From an uncultured Lachnospiraceae bacterium (GTDB lineage Bacteria; Bacillota; Clostridia; Lachnospirales; Lachnospiraceae): a stretch of 64,000 nt of DNA. A program made the position numbers and the translations under genes. The notes beneath the pieces were generated by a model that was not told where the DNA came from, made no database searches, and saw only the letters and a list, made by a program, of their open reading frames with translations. Location: contig CAMWUL010000006.1 in the NCBI GenBank assembly GCA_947177445.1, positions 1 to 64,000 on the forward strand, given 5' to 3'. Positions 1-8,684 of this stretch are shown here, in pieces (position 1 is the first letter of the stretch; each line of letters begins with the position of its first letter).

Positions 1-12
1 AGCACGCGCTGG

Positions 13-52
13 GCATCATGTTGCTTTGAACGGCGAAGCCGTGAAAAGTAAC
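13..52. repeat. Dispersed 40-base repeat, copy 1
   Basis: These 40 bases recur without a mismatch at 21976-22015. The unit contains the small hairpin CGGC-GAA-GCCG and ends in CCGTGAAAAGTAAC. The last 14 bases also appear in reverse orientation at 26266-26279. Both full copies lie between genes. This looks like a dispersed intergenic repeat of the genome. Its function is not known to me. Confidence 0.8.
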
Positions 53-80
53 CATAAATAAAAGAATCATGATAAAACGG

Positions 81-109
81 TTGAAAAATGGAAATAAAAA
101 GAATATAAT
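81..109 (+). promoter_or_regulatory. SigA-type promoter of the Uma2 gene
   Basis: TTGAAA at 81-86 and TATAAT at 104-109 are separated by 17 bases, which is near consensus for the housekeeping sigma factor. Transcription would start near 116, about 24 bases before the ATG at 140. Confidence 0.7.
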
Positions 110-139
110 TATAACAAAAAAAGATGAAAGGGGAAAACA

Positions 140-925
140 ATGACGATTGATGAGATGCTTGAGATCAAAAAAGAGAAGGGCTTCAGCTATGCGCGGATTG
201 CAGAGATGTCGGGGGTTCCGCTGGGAACCGTTCAGAAGGTATTGGGAGGCGGTACGGGGGCTCCCCGGTACGAGACACTGAGGGCGCTGGAGGATTTTTT
301 TGAAAAACAGAAGAGTGGATGGCTGGTTCGGGAGGAAGCGGCCTACAAGGCCGAAAGGCGCCAGGGGGATTACTTACTGGAGGATTATTACGCTCTGCCC
401 GAGGACTGCAGGGCAGAACTGATTGACGGTGTCATCTATGACATGAGTGCACCGGGATTTACCCATCAATGGATTGCGGGAGAGCTTTACCTCCAAATCA
501 GGCTCTTCCTGGAAAAGAAACAGGGAAAATGCATTCCCATGATTGCTCCGGTGGATGTGAAGCTGGACTGTGATGAACGGACGATGGTTCAGCCGGATGT
601 GCTGATTTTGTGCAGGCCTGACCGGATCAAAAAATGGGGAGTTCTGGGCGCACCGGATTTTGTGGCGGAGATTCTGTCTCCATCCACCAGGAAGAAGGAT
701 CTGTGCATTAAAATGTCAAAGTATCTGGAGGCGGGAGTCAGGGAATACTGGGCCATCGATCCGGATCAGGGGAAGCTGATCATATATACGCTGGAAAACG
801 AGGGGATTCCCGCCGTGTATGGTATCCGAGGAAAGGTTCCCGTGGCGATCTATGGAGGAGAGCTTGAGATCGATTTGGATAAGGTGGCACAAATCATACA
901 AAATATGGAAGCGGCAGGGGAATGA
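140..925 (+). CDS. HTH domain-Uma2 family PD-(D/E)XK protein
   Basis: A 261-residue protein. Residues 1-58 look like a helix-turn-helix of the XRE/lambda-repressor type (YARIAEMSGVPLGTVQKVL). The rest is a Uma2 (DUF820) domain of the PD-(D/E)XK nuclease fold. The typical core is present: VQPDVLIL, then APDFVAEILSPST, then REYWAIDP. Uma2 proteins are common in cyanobacteria and Firmicutes, and their physiological substrate is unknown. The fusion to a DNA-binding domain is visible here and suggests a sequence-targeted or regulatory role, but that is inference. AAAGGGG lies upstream of the ATG, and a near-consensus promoter sits at 81-109. It appears monocistronic, since a new promoter follows directly after its stop. 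Confidence 0.8.
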   Translation: MTIDEMLEIKKEKGFSYARIAEMSGVPLGTVQKVLGGGTGAPRYETLRALEDFFEKQKSGWLVREEAAYKAERRQGDYLLEDYYALPEDCRAELIDGVIYDMSAPGFTHQWIAGELYLQIRLFLEKKQGKCIPMIAPVDVKLDCDERTMVQPDVLILCRPDRIKKWGVLGAPDFVAEILSPSTRKKDLCIKMSKYLEAGVREYWAIDPDQGKLIIYTLENEGIPAVYGIRGKVPVAIYGGELEIDLDKVAQIIQNMEAAGE

Positions 926-929
926 TGTA

Positions 930-958
930 TTGACTTGTGCTTTGACAGTTGATATAAT
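930..958 (+). promoter_or_regulatory. SigA-type promoter of the ABC-F gene
   Basis: TTGACT at 930-935 and TATAAT at 953-958 have a 17-base spacer. Transcription would begin near 965 and give a leader of about 300 bases before the ABC-F start at 1265. Confidence 0.75.
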
Positions 959-988
959 GCAGCTATAAAGAGAGACAGGAGGAAGGCA

Positions 989-1000
989 ATGTTTAGATAA
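989..1000 (+). CDS. Three-codon leader peptide (Met-Phe-Arg)
   Basis: AGGAGG at 977-982 sits six bases before ATG TTT AGA TAA, so a ribosome would translate M-F-R and stop. It lies 24 bases after the predicted transcription start and upstream of a terminator and an ABC-F resistance-type gene. Very short upstream ORFs are known in leaders of some ABC-F and other antibiotic-resistance genes, where drug-stalled ribosomes switch on read-through. Its role here is inferred from position alone. Its spacing from the Shine-Dalgarno is ideal, which argues against chance. Confidence 0.55.
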   Translation: MFR

Positions 1001-1148
1001 GCTATGAATCGAAATGGCACATGGATTTCCGGAAAGGCGGGCGGATCAGGCCGCCATGCTCCATTGTGCACCGATCATAGCAGTCCAGGCTTGCCTGTTT
1101 GAAGGAACAGATTTTTATCTGTGCCTGTATGACGGAATAAGTATGTGG

Positions 1149-1188
1149 AAAACTGTTTTCGGTGTAGGGGACCGGAAGCAGTTTTTTT
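1149..1188 (+). terminator. Intrinsic terminator inside the ABC-F leader
   Basis: AACTGTTTTCGGT (1151-1163) pairs with ACCGGAAGCAGTT (1171-1183), allowing two G-U pairs, around a 7-base loop. A T-run follows to 1188, and the A bases at 1149-1150 extend the stem into it. It lies 77 bases before the start codon, so it would block ABC-F expression unless it is disrupted. Confidence 0.75.
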
Positions 1189-1264
1189 ATGCACACGGGC
1201 ATCTGGTGAAGATTGTCGGCAAAAATAACGGGAGCCTGTGCGCGGGAAGTTTTCGGGAGGTTAT

Positions 1265-2800
1265 ATGCTGCAGGTAAAAAATCTATGTTTATATCACAAA
1301 AAGGATCTGCGTCCACTGGTTGAAAATTTGTCCTTTGTTCTGAACGACGGCGACAAGGCGGCTGTCATAGGGGAGGAGGGAAACGGGAAATCTACACTGT
1401 TGAAGCTTCTATATGACAGCAGTTTGGTGGAGGATTATGCAGAATACACGGGCGAGATTATAAAGAATCATTGCATTTGCGGATATCTGGCTCAGGAGCT
1501 GGGAAGGGAGGACCGGGAAAAGACCGTTTATGAATATTTAGCGGAAGAGCCTTCCTTTCTGGAAGCGGATTACAGCCAGCTGGTTTCCTGGGCGGGAAGG
1601 CTGGGAATTTCCATGGATATGCTCTACAGCGCTGCCAGGATGGAGACGCTTTCCGGCGGCGAAAAGGTGAAGATTCAGCTGATCAGGATATTATCCATGA
1701 ACCCGGACGTGTTTCTGCTGGATGAACCGTCCAATGATATCGACGTGGAAACCTTAAGATGGCTGGAGGATTTTATCAACGACTGTCCCTTTCCGGTGCT
1801 GTTTATATCACACGATGAGACCCTGCTGGAGCACACGGCCAATATGATCCTCCATATGGAACAGCTGAGGCGAAAGACGCAGAGCCGATGCAGCGTGCTG
1901 CAGGCAGACTACCGAACCTATGTGGACAGGAGACAAAGGGGGCTGGAGCGGCAGGAGCTTCTGGCCAGGGAAGAACGGGCGGAGTATGAAAAGCAGCAGG
2001 AAAGATTCCGCAGGATTCACGATAAGGTGGAACGGGCTCAGAACAACATCAGCAGGCAGAATCCGTCCGGCGGGCGGCTGCTGAAGAAAAAAATGCATGC
2101 GGTAAAGTCCATGGAGCGGCGATTTGAAAGACAGGCGGAAAATATGACGCAGATGCCGGAGACGGAGGAGGCCATCTTTTTTCGATTTGCCCAGGGAGAA
2201 GGGATTCCGGCTGGAAAGTGGGTGGCGGATTTTCATCTGGAGCGGCTGAGTGCAGGGGACAGGGCGCTTGCAGAAAACATTCAGCTTCAGGTCAGGGGGC
2301 CGGAAAAGGTCTGTATTATAGGAAAAAACGGTGCAGGTAAAACTACGCTGCTCCGGATTCTGGCGAAGGAGCTCTTAGCCAGAAAAGACATCCGGGCCGC
2401 ATATATGCCGCAGAATTACGAGGAGCTGCTGGAACTGGACAGGACGCCTGTGGAATATCTTTCCAGAACATTTGACAGGGAAGAGACTTCCAGGGTCCGC
2501 ACCTATCTGGGGAGCATGAAGTATACGGCAGATGAGATGGACCATCAGATTCGGGAGCTGTCGGGAGGCCAGAAGGCCAAGCTGTTGCTGCTGAAAATGA
2601 GCATGGAGCAGAGAAATGTGCTGATTCTGGATGAGCCCACCAGAAATTTTTCTCCTTTATCCGGGCCGGTGATCCGCAGATTATTGTGCTCTTTTCCGGG
2701 GGCCATTATCAGTGTCTCTCACGACAGAAAATATATAGGAGAGGTGTGCACGGTGCTTTATGAATTGGACAGTCAGGGGCTGCACAAAATAATATCTTGA
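1265..2800 (+). CDS. ABC-F family ATPase, probable ribosome-protection antibiotic resistance protein
   Basis: A 511-residue soluble protein with two ABC ATPase domains and no membrane segments. The first domain has Walker A GEEGNGKST, signature LSGGEKVKIQL and Walker B VFLLDEPSNDID. The second has Walker A GKNGAGKTT near residue 352, signature LSGGQKAKLLL and Walker B VLILDEPTRN. Between them is a long charged linker typical of ABC-F proteins, which enter the ribosomal E site and dislodge drugs. The family includes Lsa, Vga, Msr, VmlR and CplR types; I cannot assign the subgroup. The start at 1265 is chosen over 1238 because GGGAGG precedes it and MLQVKNL begins the ABC domain. The regulated-looking leader supports a resistance role over a housekeeping one. 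Confidence 0.85.
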   Translation: MLQVKNLCLYHKKDLRPLVENLSFVLNDGDKAAVIGEEGNGKSTLLKLLYDSSLVEDYAEYTGEIIKNHCICGYLAQELGREDREKTVYEYLAEEPSFLEADYSQLVSWAGRLGISMDMLYSAARMETLSGGEKVKIQLIRILSMNPDVFLLDEPSNDIDVETLRWLEDFINDCPFPVLFISHDETLLEHTANMILHMEQLRRKTQSRCSVLQADYRTYVDRRQRGLERQELLAREERAEYEKQQERFRRIHDKVERAQNNISRQNPSGGRLLKKKMHAVKSMERRFERQAENMTQMPETEEAIFFRFAQGEGIPAGKWVADFHLERLSAGDRALAENIQLQVRGPEKVCIIGKNGAGKTTLLRILAKELLARKDIRAAYMPQNYEELLELDRTPVEYLSRTFDREETSRVRTYLGSMKYTADEMDHQIRELSGGQKAKLLLLKMSMEQRNVLILDEPTRNFSPLSGPVIRRLLCSFPGAIISVSHDRKYIGEVCTVLYELDSQGLHKIIS

Positions 2801-2811
2801 AGAAAGTGATG

Positions 2812-2841
2812 TTTACATTTGACAGAAGGGTGTGCTATAGT
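2812..2841 (+). promoter_or_regulatory. Promoter with extended -10
   Basis: TTTACA at 2812-2817 and TATAGT at 2836-2841 have an 18-base spacer, with TG at 2833-2834 making an extended -10. The promoter overlaps the upstream TTG at 2819, so that codon cannot be the start of the next gene and the GTG at 2891 is favoured. Confidence 0.6.
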
Positions 2842-2890
2842 ATCTCTAGCAAAGGACAGGCAGAATTTGGCTGAGAGGGTGGAGAAACCA

Positions 2891-4447
2891 GTGAAAAACG
2901 TAATTGTGATCGGAGCGGGGCCGGCCGGGCTGACGGCGGCATATGAGCTTTTGCACAGGGACGGAGAGTATCATGTAGTGATTTTGGAGGAAACCGAAGC
3001 TATCGGGGGAATCTCCCGGACGGTTCAATACCAGGGAAACAGGATGGATATCGGGGGACATCGCTTTTTCTCCAAGGATCAAAGGGTAAGCGACTGGTGG
3101 AAAAAAATGATGCCTCTTCAGGGCAGCCCTTCCTATGATGATAAGGCATTGGGCCGTCCGGCGCACCTGGAGCCAGGAGGGCCCGATCCGGAGCAGGCAG
3201 ATCGGGTAATGCTGATCCGGAACAGGGTCAGTCGGATCTATTACCAACGAAAATTTTTTGATTACCCCATTTCGCTGAAGTGGCAGACCATACGGCAGAT
3301 GGGCTTTTTGTGTACTTTGAAGGCGGGCGCATCCTACCTGGCCAGCTGTATTCATAAAGCGAAGGAGGATTCTCTGGAAAATTTTTATAGAAACCGTTTC
3401 GGAAAGGCCTTGTATTCCATGTTTTTTGAGGGATACACGCAAAAGCTGTGGGGCAGGCATCCCAGCGCTATTTCTGCAGACTGGGGGAGCCAGAGGGTGA
3501 AGGGACTTTCCGTGACCGCTATTTTGAAGGATATGTGCGGGAAAATATTACCGGGAAACAGGAAGAGAAAGGTGGAGACCTCCCTGATCGAAGAGTTCTG
3601 GTACCCTAAATTCGGACCGGGACAGCTGTGGGAAACAGCGGCCGAAGAGGTTCGGAAAATGGGAGGAGAGATCCTTTTCGGCAGCAGGGTTACAGGACTG
3701 GGGAGAGGGTCTGACGGCAGAATAACAGAAGTGGTATATGAGAAGGACCAAAGGGTGGAAAAGGTGGAAGCGGATATTGTGCTTTCCAGTATGCCGTTGA
3801 AGGACCTGATCGCCGGTATGCCCGGAGTGCCGGAGGATGTGCGGCAGATTGCCCAAGGATTGCCCTACCGTGATTTCGTGACCGTAGGTCTGCTGGTACC
3901 TGCGCTGAACCTGAAGAATGAGACCCAAATCCCTACTCTGAATAATCTGCCTCCTGACTGTTGGATTTATGTACAGGATACCGGGGTGAAGCTGGGACGC
4001 ATTCAGATTTTTAACAACTGGTCACCCTATATGGTAAAAGAAGCCGGGAACCGGGCGTTTGTGGGTTTGGAATATTTTTGTCAGGAGGGGGATGAGTTCT
4101 GGAATATGACAGCGGAGGAGTGCGTGGATTTCGCTATCAAGGAGCTGGTTCGTATGGGTATTTTGGCAGGAAGAGAAGATGTGCTGGGATATCATCGGGA
4201 GCGGGTGAAAAAGGCGTATCCGGCGTACTTTGACACTTATGACAGGATCGATCAGGTAATCGACTACCTGAACCGGAATTGCGGCAACCTTTACTGTATC
4301 GGAAGGAACGGTCAGCACCGTTATAATAATATGGATCACTCCATGGCCACGGCCTTTGAGGCGGTGGAAAATATTTTCACCGGCAGAGAGGACAAGTCGA
4401 ATGTATGGAGTGTGAATACGGAGCAGGAATATCATGAAGAAAGATAA
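2891..4447 (+). CDS. FAD/NAD(P)-binding oxidoreductase, protoporphyrinogen oxidase/UDP-galactopyranose mutase-like
   Basis: A 518-residue protein. It opens with a classic dinucleotide-binding motif ([17 protein letters not shown]) and has the substrate-domain features of the flavin amine oxidase superfamily ([30 protein letters not shown], and a C-terminal FAD-contacting [18 protein letters not shown]). Relatives are often encoded beside glycosyltransferases and are annotated as protoporphyrinogen oxidase-like, but a heme role is doubtful without other heme genes. The GTG start has GGTGGAG upstream and places the Rossmann motif at the N-terminus. It overlaps the following membrane glycosyltransferase by 14 bases, so the two are cotranscribed and may modify a lipid-linked sugar together (inference). 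Confidence 0.75.
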   Translation: MKNVIVIGAGPAGLTAAYELLHRDGEYHVVILEETEAIGGISRTVQYQGNRMDIGGHRFFSKDQRVSDWWKKMMPLQGSPSYDDKALGRPAHLEPGGPDPEQADRVMLIRNRVSRIYYQRKFFDYPISLKWQTIRQMGFLCTLKAGASYLASCIHKAKEDSLENFYRNRFGKALYSMFFEGYTQKLWGRHPSAISADWGSQRVKGLSVTAILKDMCGKILPGNRKRKVETSLIEEFWYPKFGPGQLWETAAEEVRKMGGEILFGSRVTGLGRGSDGRITEVVYEKDQRVEKVEADIVLSSMPLKDLIAGMPGVPEDVRQIAQGLPYRDFVTVGLLVPALNLKNETQIPTLNNLPPDCWIYVQDTGVKLGRIQIFNNWSPYMVKEAGNRAFVGLEYFCQEGDEFWNMTAEECVDFAIKELVRMGILAGREDVLGYHRERVKKAYPAYFDTYDRIDQVIDYLNRNCGNLYCIGRNGQHRYNNMDHSMATAFEAVENIFTGREDKSNVWSVNTEQEYHEER

Positions 4448-6122
4448 TAAGATGATGGCGATTCTGGCGATGCTGTCCGTTTTATTCCTTTTCGTATTTT
4501 CTCAGGAGGGAGACACGAAGCTGACAGTTTGGGGATTTTGTCTGCTTACGGCTGTGGCAGCAGGCTATAACGGGTTTCTGTCTTTAAAAAAGAAGCCCTG
4601 GACGGACAGGCGTTTTACGCTCTTATGCAGCGGTATGGGTCTGTTTACCGCGGCGCTTGTTATGTTGGCGGGGAAGCTGAAATTTTATACAAAGGAGCAC
4701 GAGGGACTTGTGATAGGGGAGGGTATCTTTGTCTTTCTGATCGTATTTTCCTGGTGTGTTTTTTGCGTATGGACGGAAAAAGGCGTCACGGAAAATGTGA
4801 TTTTGCTGATTCTGTTCGGAGGGTTTTTGATCCGGATTTTTTATATCGTTCTGACCCAGGCCCATATATTTCAAAATGACCTGGGGGCGTTGGTTCCGGG
4901 GGACTACGGGCATATGGGATATGTCTACTATCTTTATTCTCAGGGAAGGCTTCCTGATGTGAATCCCATGGAATTTTACCAGCTTTATCAGCCGCCTTTG
5001 CATTATGCTGTCTGTGCGCTGCTGCTGAAAATTTTTCGGATTTTTGGCTGCGATCTGAACGAGGCTCAGGAGATGCTTCAGGTGCCGGCAGCGCTGTGTG
5101 GAACATTTACATTGTTTTTTATCAACAGGATCGGGATCCGTCTGAGAGTTTCCCCTTTGGGAAGGGGAATTGCCCTGGGGTTGGCATCTTTTCTTCCTCT
5201 GAGTATTCTGCTGGGAGGCGCGCTGAACAATGACGGACTCATGACATTGCTGGTAGTGATGGCGCTGTATTATACATTGGTTTGGTACGAATATCCCGGC
5301 ATCGGAAAAATCGCAGTGATGGCTGTGTGCATTGGCTGCGCCATGATGACAAAACTGTCGGGAGTACTGGCGGCTCCGGCCATGGCGGCGCTGATGCTGC
5401 AAAAGGCCTGGAAGGACAGAATACGGTGGAAAGTGTATTTAAAGCAGTTTCTGTGTTTTGGAGTGATTGCTTTTCCTTTGGGACTCTGGTATTCCCTGCT
5501 TCGGTTTTGGCAGTTTGGGATGCCTCTGGGCTTTGTGCCGCGGCTGGCGGAGGATGCAGGGCAGTTTATCGGAATGCATATGACGTGGGATCGCTTGTTT
5601 GATTTTAAAAATGCGTTTCAAAGTCTGTCTCTGGGTTGGGTGAATACAGAGCGGGCAGACTATAATATTCCGGTATCCATGGTAAAATATGCAGTGTTTG
5701 GAGAAGGGGATTTCTATCGGATTAATCCGGTTTTGACTGCGGCGGGCACAGTCCTGTTTTGGTTTGTTCTGGTTTTGGGGATTCTGACCGGGGCGGCTCT
5801 TGTGATCTGGTTTTTCCAAAAAAGGAATACGGTCATGGAGAAGGTGTTCCTGGGACTGGTGATCGCTGTGAATTTTTATTCTTACCTTCGGTTTTGCTTT
5901 GACTATCCTTTTGTGTGCACCATGAATATCCGCTACATTATAGGGGCAGTGTACCTGGCGTTTCTGGTGCTGGGAGCTGTGGCGGCGCAGGCGGCGGACA
6001 GGATCAGACAAAAGAGTCCGGCAGCTTCCGGGGCGGTATGTGCTGCATTTGCGGGAGGTGTGGGGATCTATATAGCCGGTGCAGTGACAATGATTGTCCA
6101 ATTGGATCAGCTGATTCCATGA
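4434..6122 (+). CDS. Membrane glycosyltransferase, GT-C fold (PMT/ArnT-like)
   Basis: A 562-residue integral membrane protein with roughly a dozen hydrophobic helices. After two or three N-terminal helices comes a large outside loop with an acidic motif ([19 protein letters not shown]...YQPPLHY), characteristic of GT-C enzymes that take sugars from polyprenyl phosphate donors. The family includes protein O-mannosyltransferases and ArnT-type aminoarabinose transferases. The acceptor cannot be deduced. The start codon overlaps the end of the flavoprotein gene, so the pair forms one operon. Confidence 0.75.
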   Translation: MKKDNKMMAILAMLSVLFLFVFSQEGDTKLTVWGFCLLTAVAAGYNGFLSLKKKPWTDRRFTLLCSGMGLFTAALVMLAGKLKFYTKEHEGLVIGEGIFVFLIVFSWCVFCVWTEKGVTENVILLILFGGFLIRIFYIVLTQAHIFQNDLGALVPGDYGHMGYVYYLYSQGRLPDVNPMEFYQLYQPPLHYAVCALLLKIFRIFGCDLNEAQEMLQVPAALCGTFTLFFINRIGIRLRVSPLGRGIALGLASFLPLSILLGGALNNDGLMTLLVVMALYYTLVWYEYPGIGKIAVMAVCIGCAMMTKLSGVLAAPAMAALMLQKAWKDRIRWKVYLKQFLCFGVIAFPLGLWYSLLRFWQFGMPLGFVPRLAEDAGQFIGMHMTWDRLFDFKNAFQSLSLGWVNTERADYNIPVSMVKYAVFGEGDFYRINPVLTAAGTVLFWFVLVLGILTGAALVIWFFQKRNTVMEKVFLGLVIAVNFYSYLRFCFDYPFVCTMNIRYIIGAVYLAFLVLGAVAAQAADRIRQKSPAASGAVCAAFAGGVGIYIAGAVTMIVQLDQLIP

Positions 6123-6157
6123 TACTTCAGCCAGGGCCGTCGGAGCCGTACCGGGCA

Positions 6158-6865
6158 TTATTGAGCGTGCAGCAGGCAGCTTTTATATTTTTCGATGCAT
6201 TCCCGGAACAGGCGGATGGCGCTTTGGGAATCCCCGTTTTTGATATATTCTGTGGTCCGCGCCAGTACCTCATAGGTGTCCTGACGGCCGATATATTCGC
6301 AATAATTGGCCCAGGCGGAAATGGAGGCAGTGAAAAAGGCGTTCATAATCAGCGGAGAAATACAGTTTCCGGTGAGAGAAACAATGGTCTTGCGGTACAG
6401 GAAGAGTGCGGATGCAAAGGTATTGATATCGGAGGATATGGCTTTGCGCACCTCTTCCTGAAGTTCTTCCAGCTTTTTGATGTGAGAAGGATCCTGCCTT
6501 GAGGCCAGCTCTTCAATGGCAGGACATTCCAGATAGAGCCGGGTATTGAGCAGGCTGATCAGCATTTTTGTGTCCGGCATGCCGCCCCGGTAACGGATAA
6601 TGGCAAAGAGAGTATCTATGTTGCCGGTGCTGGTGTAATCTGCCACGTAAACACCTTTTCGGGAAGCCACGTCCAGAAAGCCTGTGCGCGCCAGCTCCCG
6701 GATGCCTTCATGTACAATGGTCTTGCTGATTCCCATGGTGTCGGCCAGCTCCCGCTCGGTGGGCAGACGATCTCCGGGCTTCAGTTCACCGGATAAAATC
6801 ATTTCTTCCACCTGTGATAAAAATAATTCCTTGATAGAAGGAGCGTCAATTCTTTTAAAAGTCAA
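6158..6865 (-). CDS. GntR family transcriptional regulator, FadR subfamily (FCD domain)
   Basis: A 235-residue protein. The N-terminal winged helix shows the GntR signature (LKPGDRLPTERELADTMGISKTIVHEGIRELARTGFLDV), and the C-terminal half is an all-helical FCD effector domain with spaced His and Asp residues. The TTG at 6865 is chosen as start because GAGG lies seven bases upstream and residues before it have no family resemblance. The longer reading frame to 7150 would run through the promoter and operator. It is transcribed divergently from the HypB-CooC operon, and a perfect FadR-type operator lies in between. It therefore probably controls that operon and itself in response to a small acid or acyl-CoA. 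Confidence 0.85.
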   Translation of the reverse strand: MTFKRIDAPSIKELFLSQVEEMILSGELKPGDRLPTERELADTMGISKTIVHEGIRELARTGFLDVASRKGVYVADYTSTGNIDTLFAIIRYRGGMPDTKMLISLLNTRLYLECPAIEELASRQDPSHIKKLEELQEEVRKAISSDINTFASALFLYRKTIVSLTGNCISPLIMNAFFTASISAWANYCEYIGRQDTYEVLARTTEYIKNGDSQSAIRLFRECIEKYKSCLLHAQ

Positions 6866-6957
6866 TGGTATTCCTCTTTTCTGCTGAATATCGAAGTTCT
6901 GATTATATTTCCATGCGGTTTTGCGAAGCATACGGAAATAGTGATTTTGTTTTTTCA

Positions 6958-6987
6958 AATATATCACTGTCGGAATAAAAAAGTCAA
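6958..6987 (-). promoter_or_regulatory. Promoter of the GntR/FadR-type regulator
   Basis: On the minus strand, TTGACT (6982-6987) and TATATT (6958-6963) are 18 bases apart, with TG directly before the -10 (extended -10). The operator at 6996-7006 begins nine bases upstream of the -35. Confidence 0.6.
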
Positions 6988-6995
6988 TGGAAATA

Positions 6996-7006
6996 TGGTC
7001 CGACCA
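6996..7006. promoter_or_regulatory. FadR/GntR-type operator palindrome
   Basis: TGGTC-C-GACCA is a perfect 11-base palindrome and matches the core of the E. coli FadR consensus (TGGTCNGACCA). A further half site GACCA follows at 7008-7012. It lies in the divergent region between the regulator and the hypB-like gene. Confidence 0.75.
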
Positions 7007-7154
7007 CGACCAGAAAAAACGTTGTCGTCTTTTTGGAGGTTTTGTCAATTTACAAGGACGAAATTGTATCGGAAAATATAAAAGTAATAGTCTGCTTTTC
7101 TGAAAAAAGGATTTTACAGGCGGAGACAAAATATATTGGAGAGGGGACATTTAT

Positions 7155-7826
7155 ATGGAAAAGAATGTGCGGATCATTGAGGTGAAGAGAAGCATTTTTG
7201 AAAATAATGACAGAGACGCGGACCGGTTAAGGGCTGAATTGAAGGAAAAGAAGGTTTTTCTGCTGAACCTGATGTCTTCTCCGGGATCCGGAAAGACTAC
7301 AATGCTGTTGGCTCTCTCCAGGGCGCTGAAGGGCAGAGTCAGGATGGGAGTCATGGAGGCGGATATCGATTCCGCGGTAGATGCAGAGAAGCTTATGGAG
7401 GCAGGCATCCGGTCCATACAGATTCATACCGGAGGAATGTGCCATCTGGACGCGGACATGACCAGACAGGGACTGTACGAGTTTGGTCTGGAGGACGCGG
7501 AGCTGATCGTGCTGGAAAACGTGGGAAATCTGGTCTGTCCCGCGGAATTTGATACGGGAGCGGTGAAAAACATGACGCTTTTGTCCGTTCCGGAGGGAGA
7601 CGATAAGCCGCTGAAATACCCATTGATGTACGAAAAGTGTGATCTGCTGGCAGTGAGCAAGACGGATGTGCTGTCCTATTTTGATTTTGACAAGGACAAG
7701 GTGGAAAAATATGCCAGACAGAGAAATCCGGATATTCATATTATTTATATTTCCGCCAAAACCGGGGAAGGAATGGAAGAGCTGGCGGACTGGATTGTAA
7801 AGCAGGTAAAGGACTGGAAGGCATAA
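7155..7826 (+). CDS. hypB: HypB-like nickel-insertion GTPase
   Basis: A 223-residue protein of the HypB/UreG class of SIMIBI GTPases, which deliver nickel to metalloenzymes. P-loop SSPGSGKTT is at residues 41-49. The metal-site Cys-His of HypB (GMCHLDA, C96-H97) is present, followed by the G-domain motifs ENVGNLVCPAEFD and SKTD. There is no N-terminal histidine-rich nickel store. It heads an operon with CooC-like, dehydratase-like and HypA-like proteins, yet no NiFe-hydrogenase is present in the window. It therefore probably serves another nickel enzyme, perhaps the CdhC-like protein of the same operon (inference). Confidence 0.85.
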   Translation: MEKNVRIIEVKRSIFENNDRDADRLRAELKEKKVFLLNLMSSPGSGKTTMLLALSRALKGRVRMGVMEADIDSAVDAEKLMEAGIRSIQIHTGGMCHLDADMTRQGLYEFGLEDAELIVLENVGNLVCPAEFDTGAVKNMTLLSVPEGDDKPLKYPLMYEKCDLLAVSKTDVLSYFDFDKDKVEKYARQRNPDIHIIYISAKTGEGMEELADWIVKQVKDWKA

Positions 7827-7898
7827 ACAGGAGAAGCGCCGGAAAATGAAAGGCATGAGCAGGCAAGGCGCTGAGACGCAGGATGAAGGGGGAAATTT

Positions 7899-8684
7899 AT
7901 GGAGGGTGAAAAAGCAAAGATCCTGGCGGTGGCGGGAAAAGGCGGGGTGGGGAAAACCTCAGTTGCCGCCACAATGGTTCGTCTGCTCACGCAGGCCTGT
8001 CCGCACAAGCGCATCCTGGCCATCGACGCGGATCCGGCGGTGGGGTTATCCACCGCCCTGGGCATTGAGGTGGGAACTACGGTGGATGATATTCGCAGGA
8101 GCGTGGTGGAGGCTGCGGAGGAGGGGGATACCAAAACGGCGGTGGAACTATTGAGCGAGGCCCGGTATCAGATCTTCGACGCCCTTGTGGAGACGACGGG
8201 TTTCAGCTTTATTGCCATTGGCCGCCCGGAGTCGGCCGGCTGCTACTGCAAGGTCAATGCATACCTGAAGGAAGTAATCAGTATACTGGCGGAGAACTTT
8301 GATTATGTAGTCATCGACGGGGAGGCCGGCATCGAGCAGATAAACAGGCGGGTTATGGAAAAGGTCACCCACCTGATTCTGGTGACTGATTCCAGCAAAA
8401 AGGGAACCCAGGTGATTCAAACCATACGGGCCGTGGCGGATGAGCTGGTTATGTACCGGCAGGCAGGAGCGATACTGAATCGGCTTCCCTCCCTGGATGT
8501 GACAGAATTTATAGATACAGGGGGCATTCCTGTGCTGGCAAGTATTCTTTCGGACGCCTCGCTGGCCGAATTTGACCTGAAGGGGGAAAATGTTTTTTAT
8601 CTGCCGGAGAATTCCTGTATGGTCATGGGGGTAAGAGAAGCCCTGGAAAAGCTGGAGATCATCGAAGAAGGGGGAAACCAATGA
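7899..8684 (+). CDS. CooC-like nickel-insertion ATPase (MinD/ParA type)
   Basis: A 261-residue ATPase with the deviant Walker A motif GKGGVGKTS near the N-terminus and the CooC hallmark C-x-C (SAGCYCKVN, C115 and C117), which binds nickel in the CooC dimer. CooC proteins load nickel into CO dehydrogenase, and related ATPases serve acetyl-CoA synthase. Neither a CODH nor a full-length acetyl-CoA synthase gene is present here. GGGGG precedes the ATG. The gene overlaps the next by four bases (ATGA), implying translational coupling to the dehydratase-like subunit. Confidence 0.85.
   Translation: MEGEKAKILAVAGKGGVGKTSVAATMVRLLTQACPHKRILAIDADPAVGLSTALGIEVGTTVDDIRRSVVEAAEEGDTKTAVELLSEARYQIFDALVETTGFSFIAIGRPESAGCYCKVNAYLKEVISILAENFDYVVIDGEAGIEQINRRVMEKVTHLILVTDSSKKGTQVIQTIRAVADELVMYRQAGAILNRLPSLDVTEFIDTGGIPVLASILSDASLAEFDLKGENVFYLPENSCMVMGVREALEKLEIIEEGGNQ

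Larger units (their letters stand above)
965..1264 (+). promoter_or_regulatory. Long regulatory leader of the ABC-F gene (putative attenuator)
   Basis: This roughly 300-base untranslated region holds, in order: a Shine-Dalgarno plus three-codon ORF (989-1000); a hairpin GGCGG/CCGCC (1036-1040 with 1051-1055); a possible antiterminator strand at 1070-1084; hairpins CAGGC/GCCTG (1086-1097) and ACAGAT/ATCTGT (1107-1122); an intrinsic terminator (1149-1188); and the ABC-F ribosome-binding site GGGAGG (1255-1260). The strand at 1070-1084 (ACCGA...GCAGT) can pair with the 5' arm of the terminator (ACTGT...TCGGT). This is the layout expected of antibiotic-induced attenuation. The pairings were seen by eye and not computed. 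Confidence 0.6.

Noticed and set aside
2819..2890. TTG at 2819 as the start of the flavoprotein gene
   Set aside because: It overlaps the promoter, and the extra 24 residues do not resemble the family. The GTG at 2891 has a ribosome site and begins at the Rossmann motif.
6866..7150. A 95-residue N-terminal extension of the GntR regulator
   Set aside because: It would be translated across the promoter and operator and has no family match. The TTG at 6865 has GAGG at seven bases.
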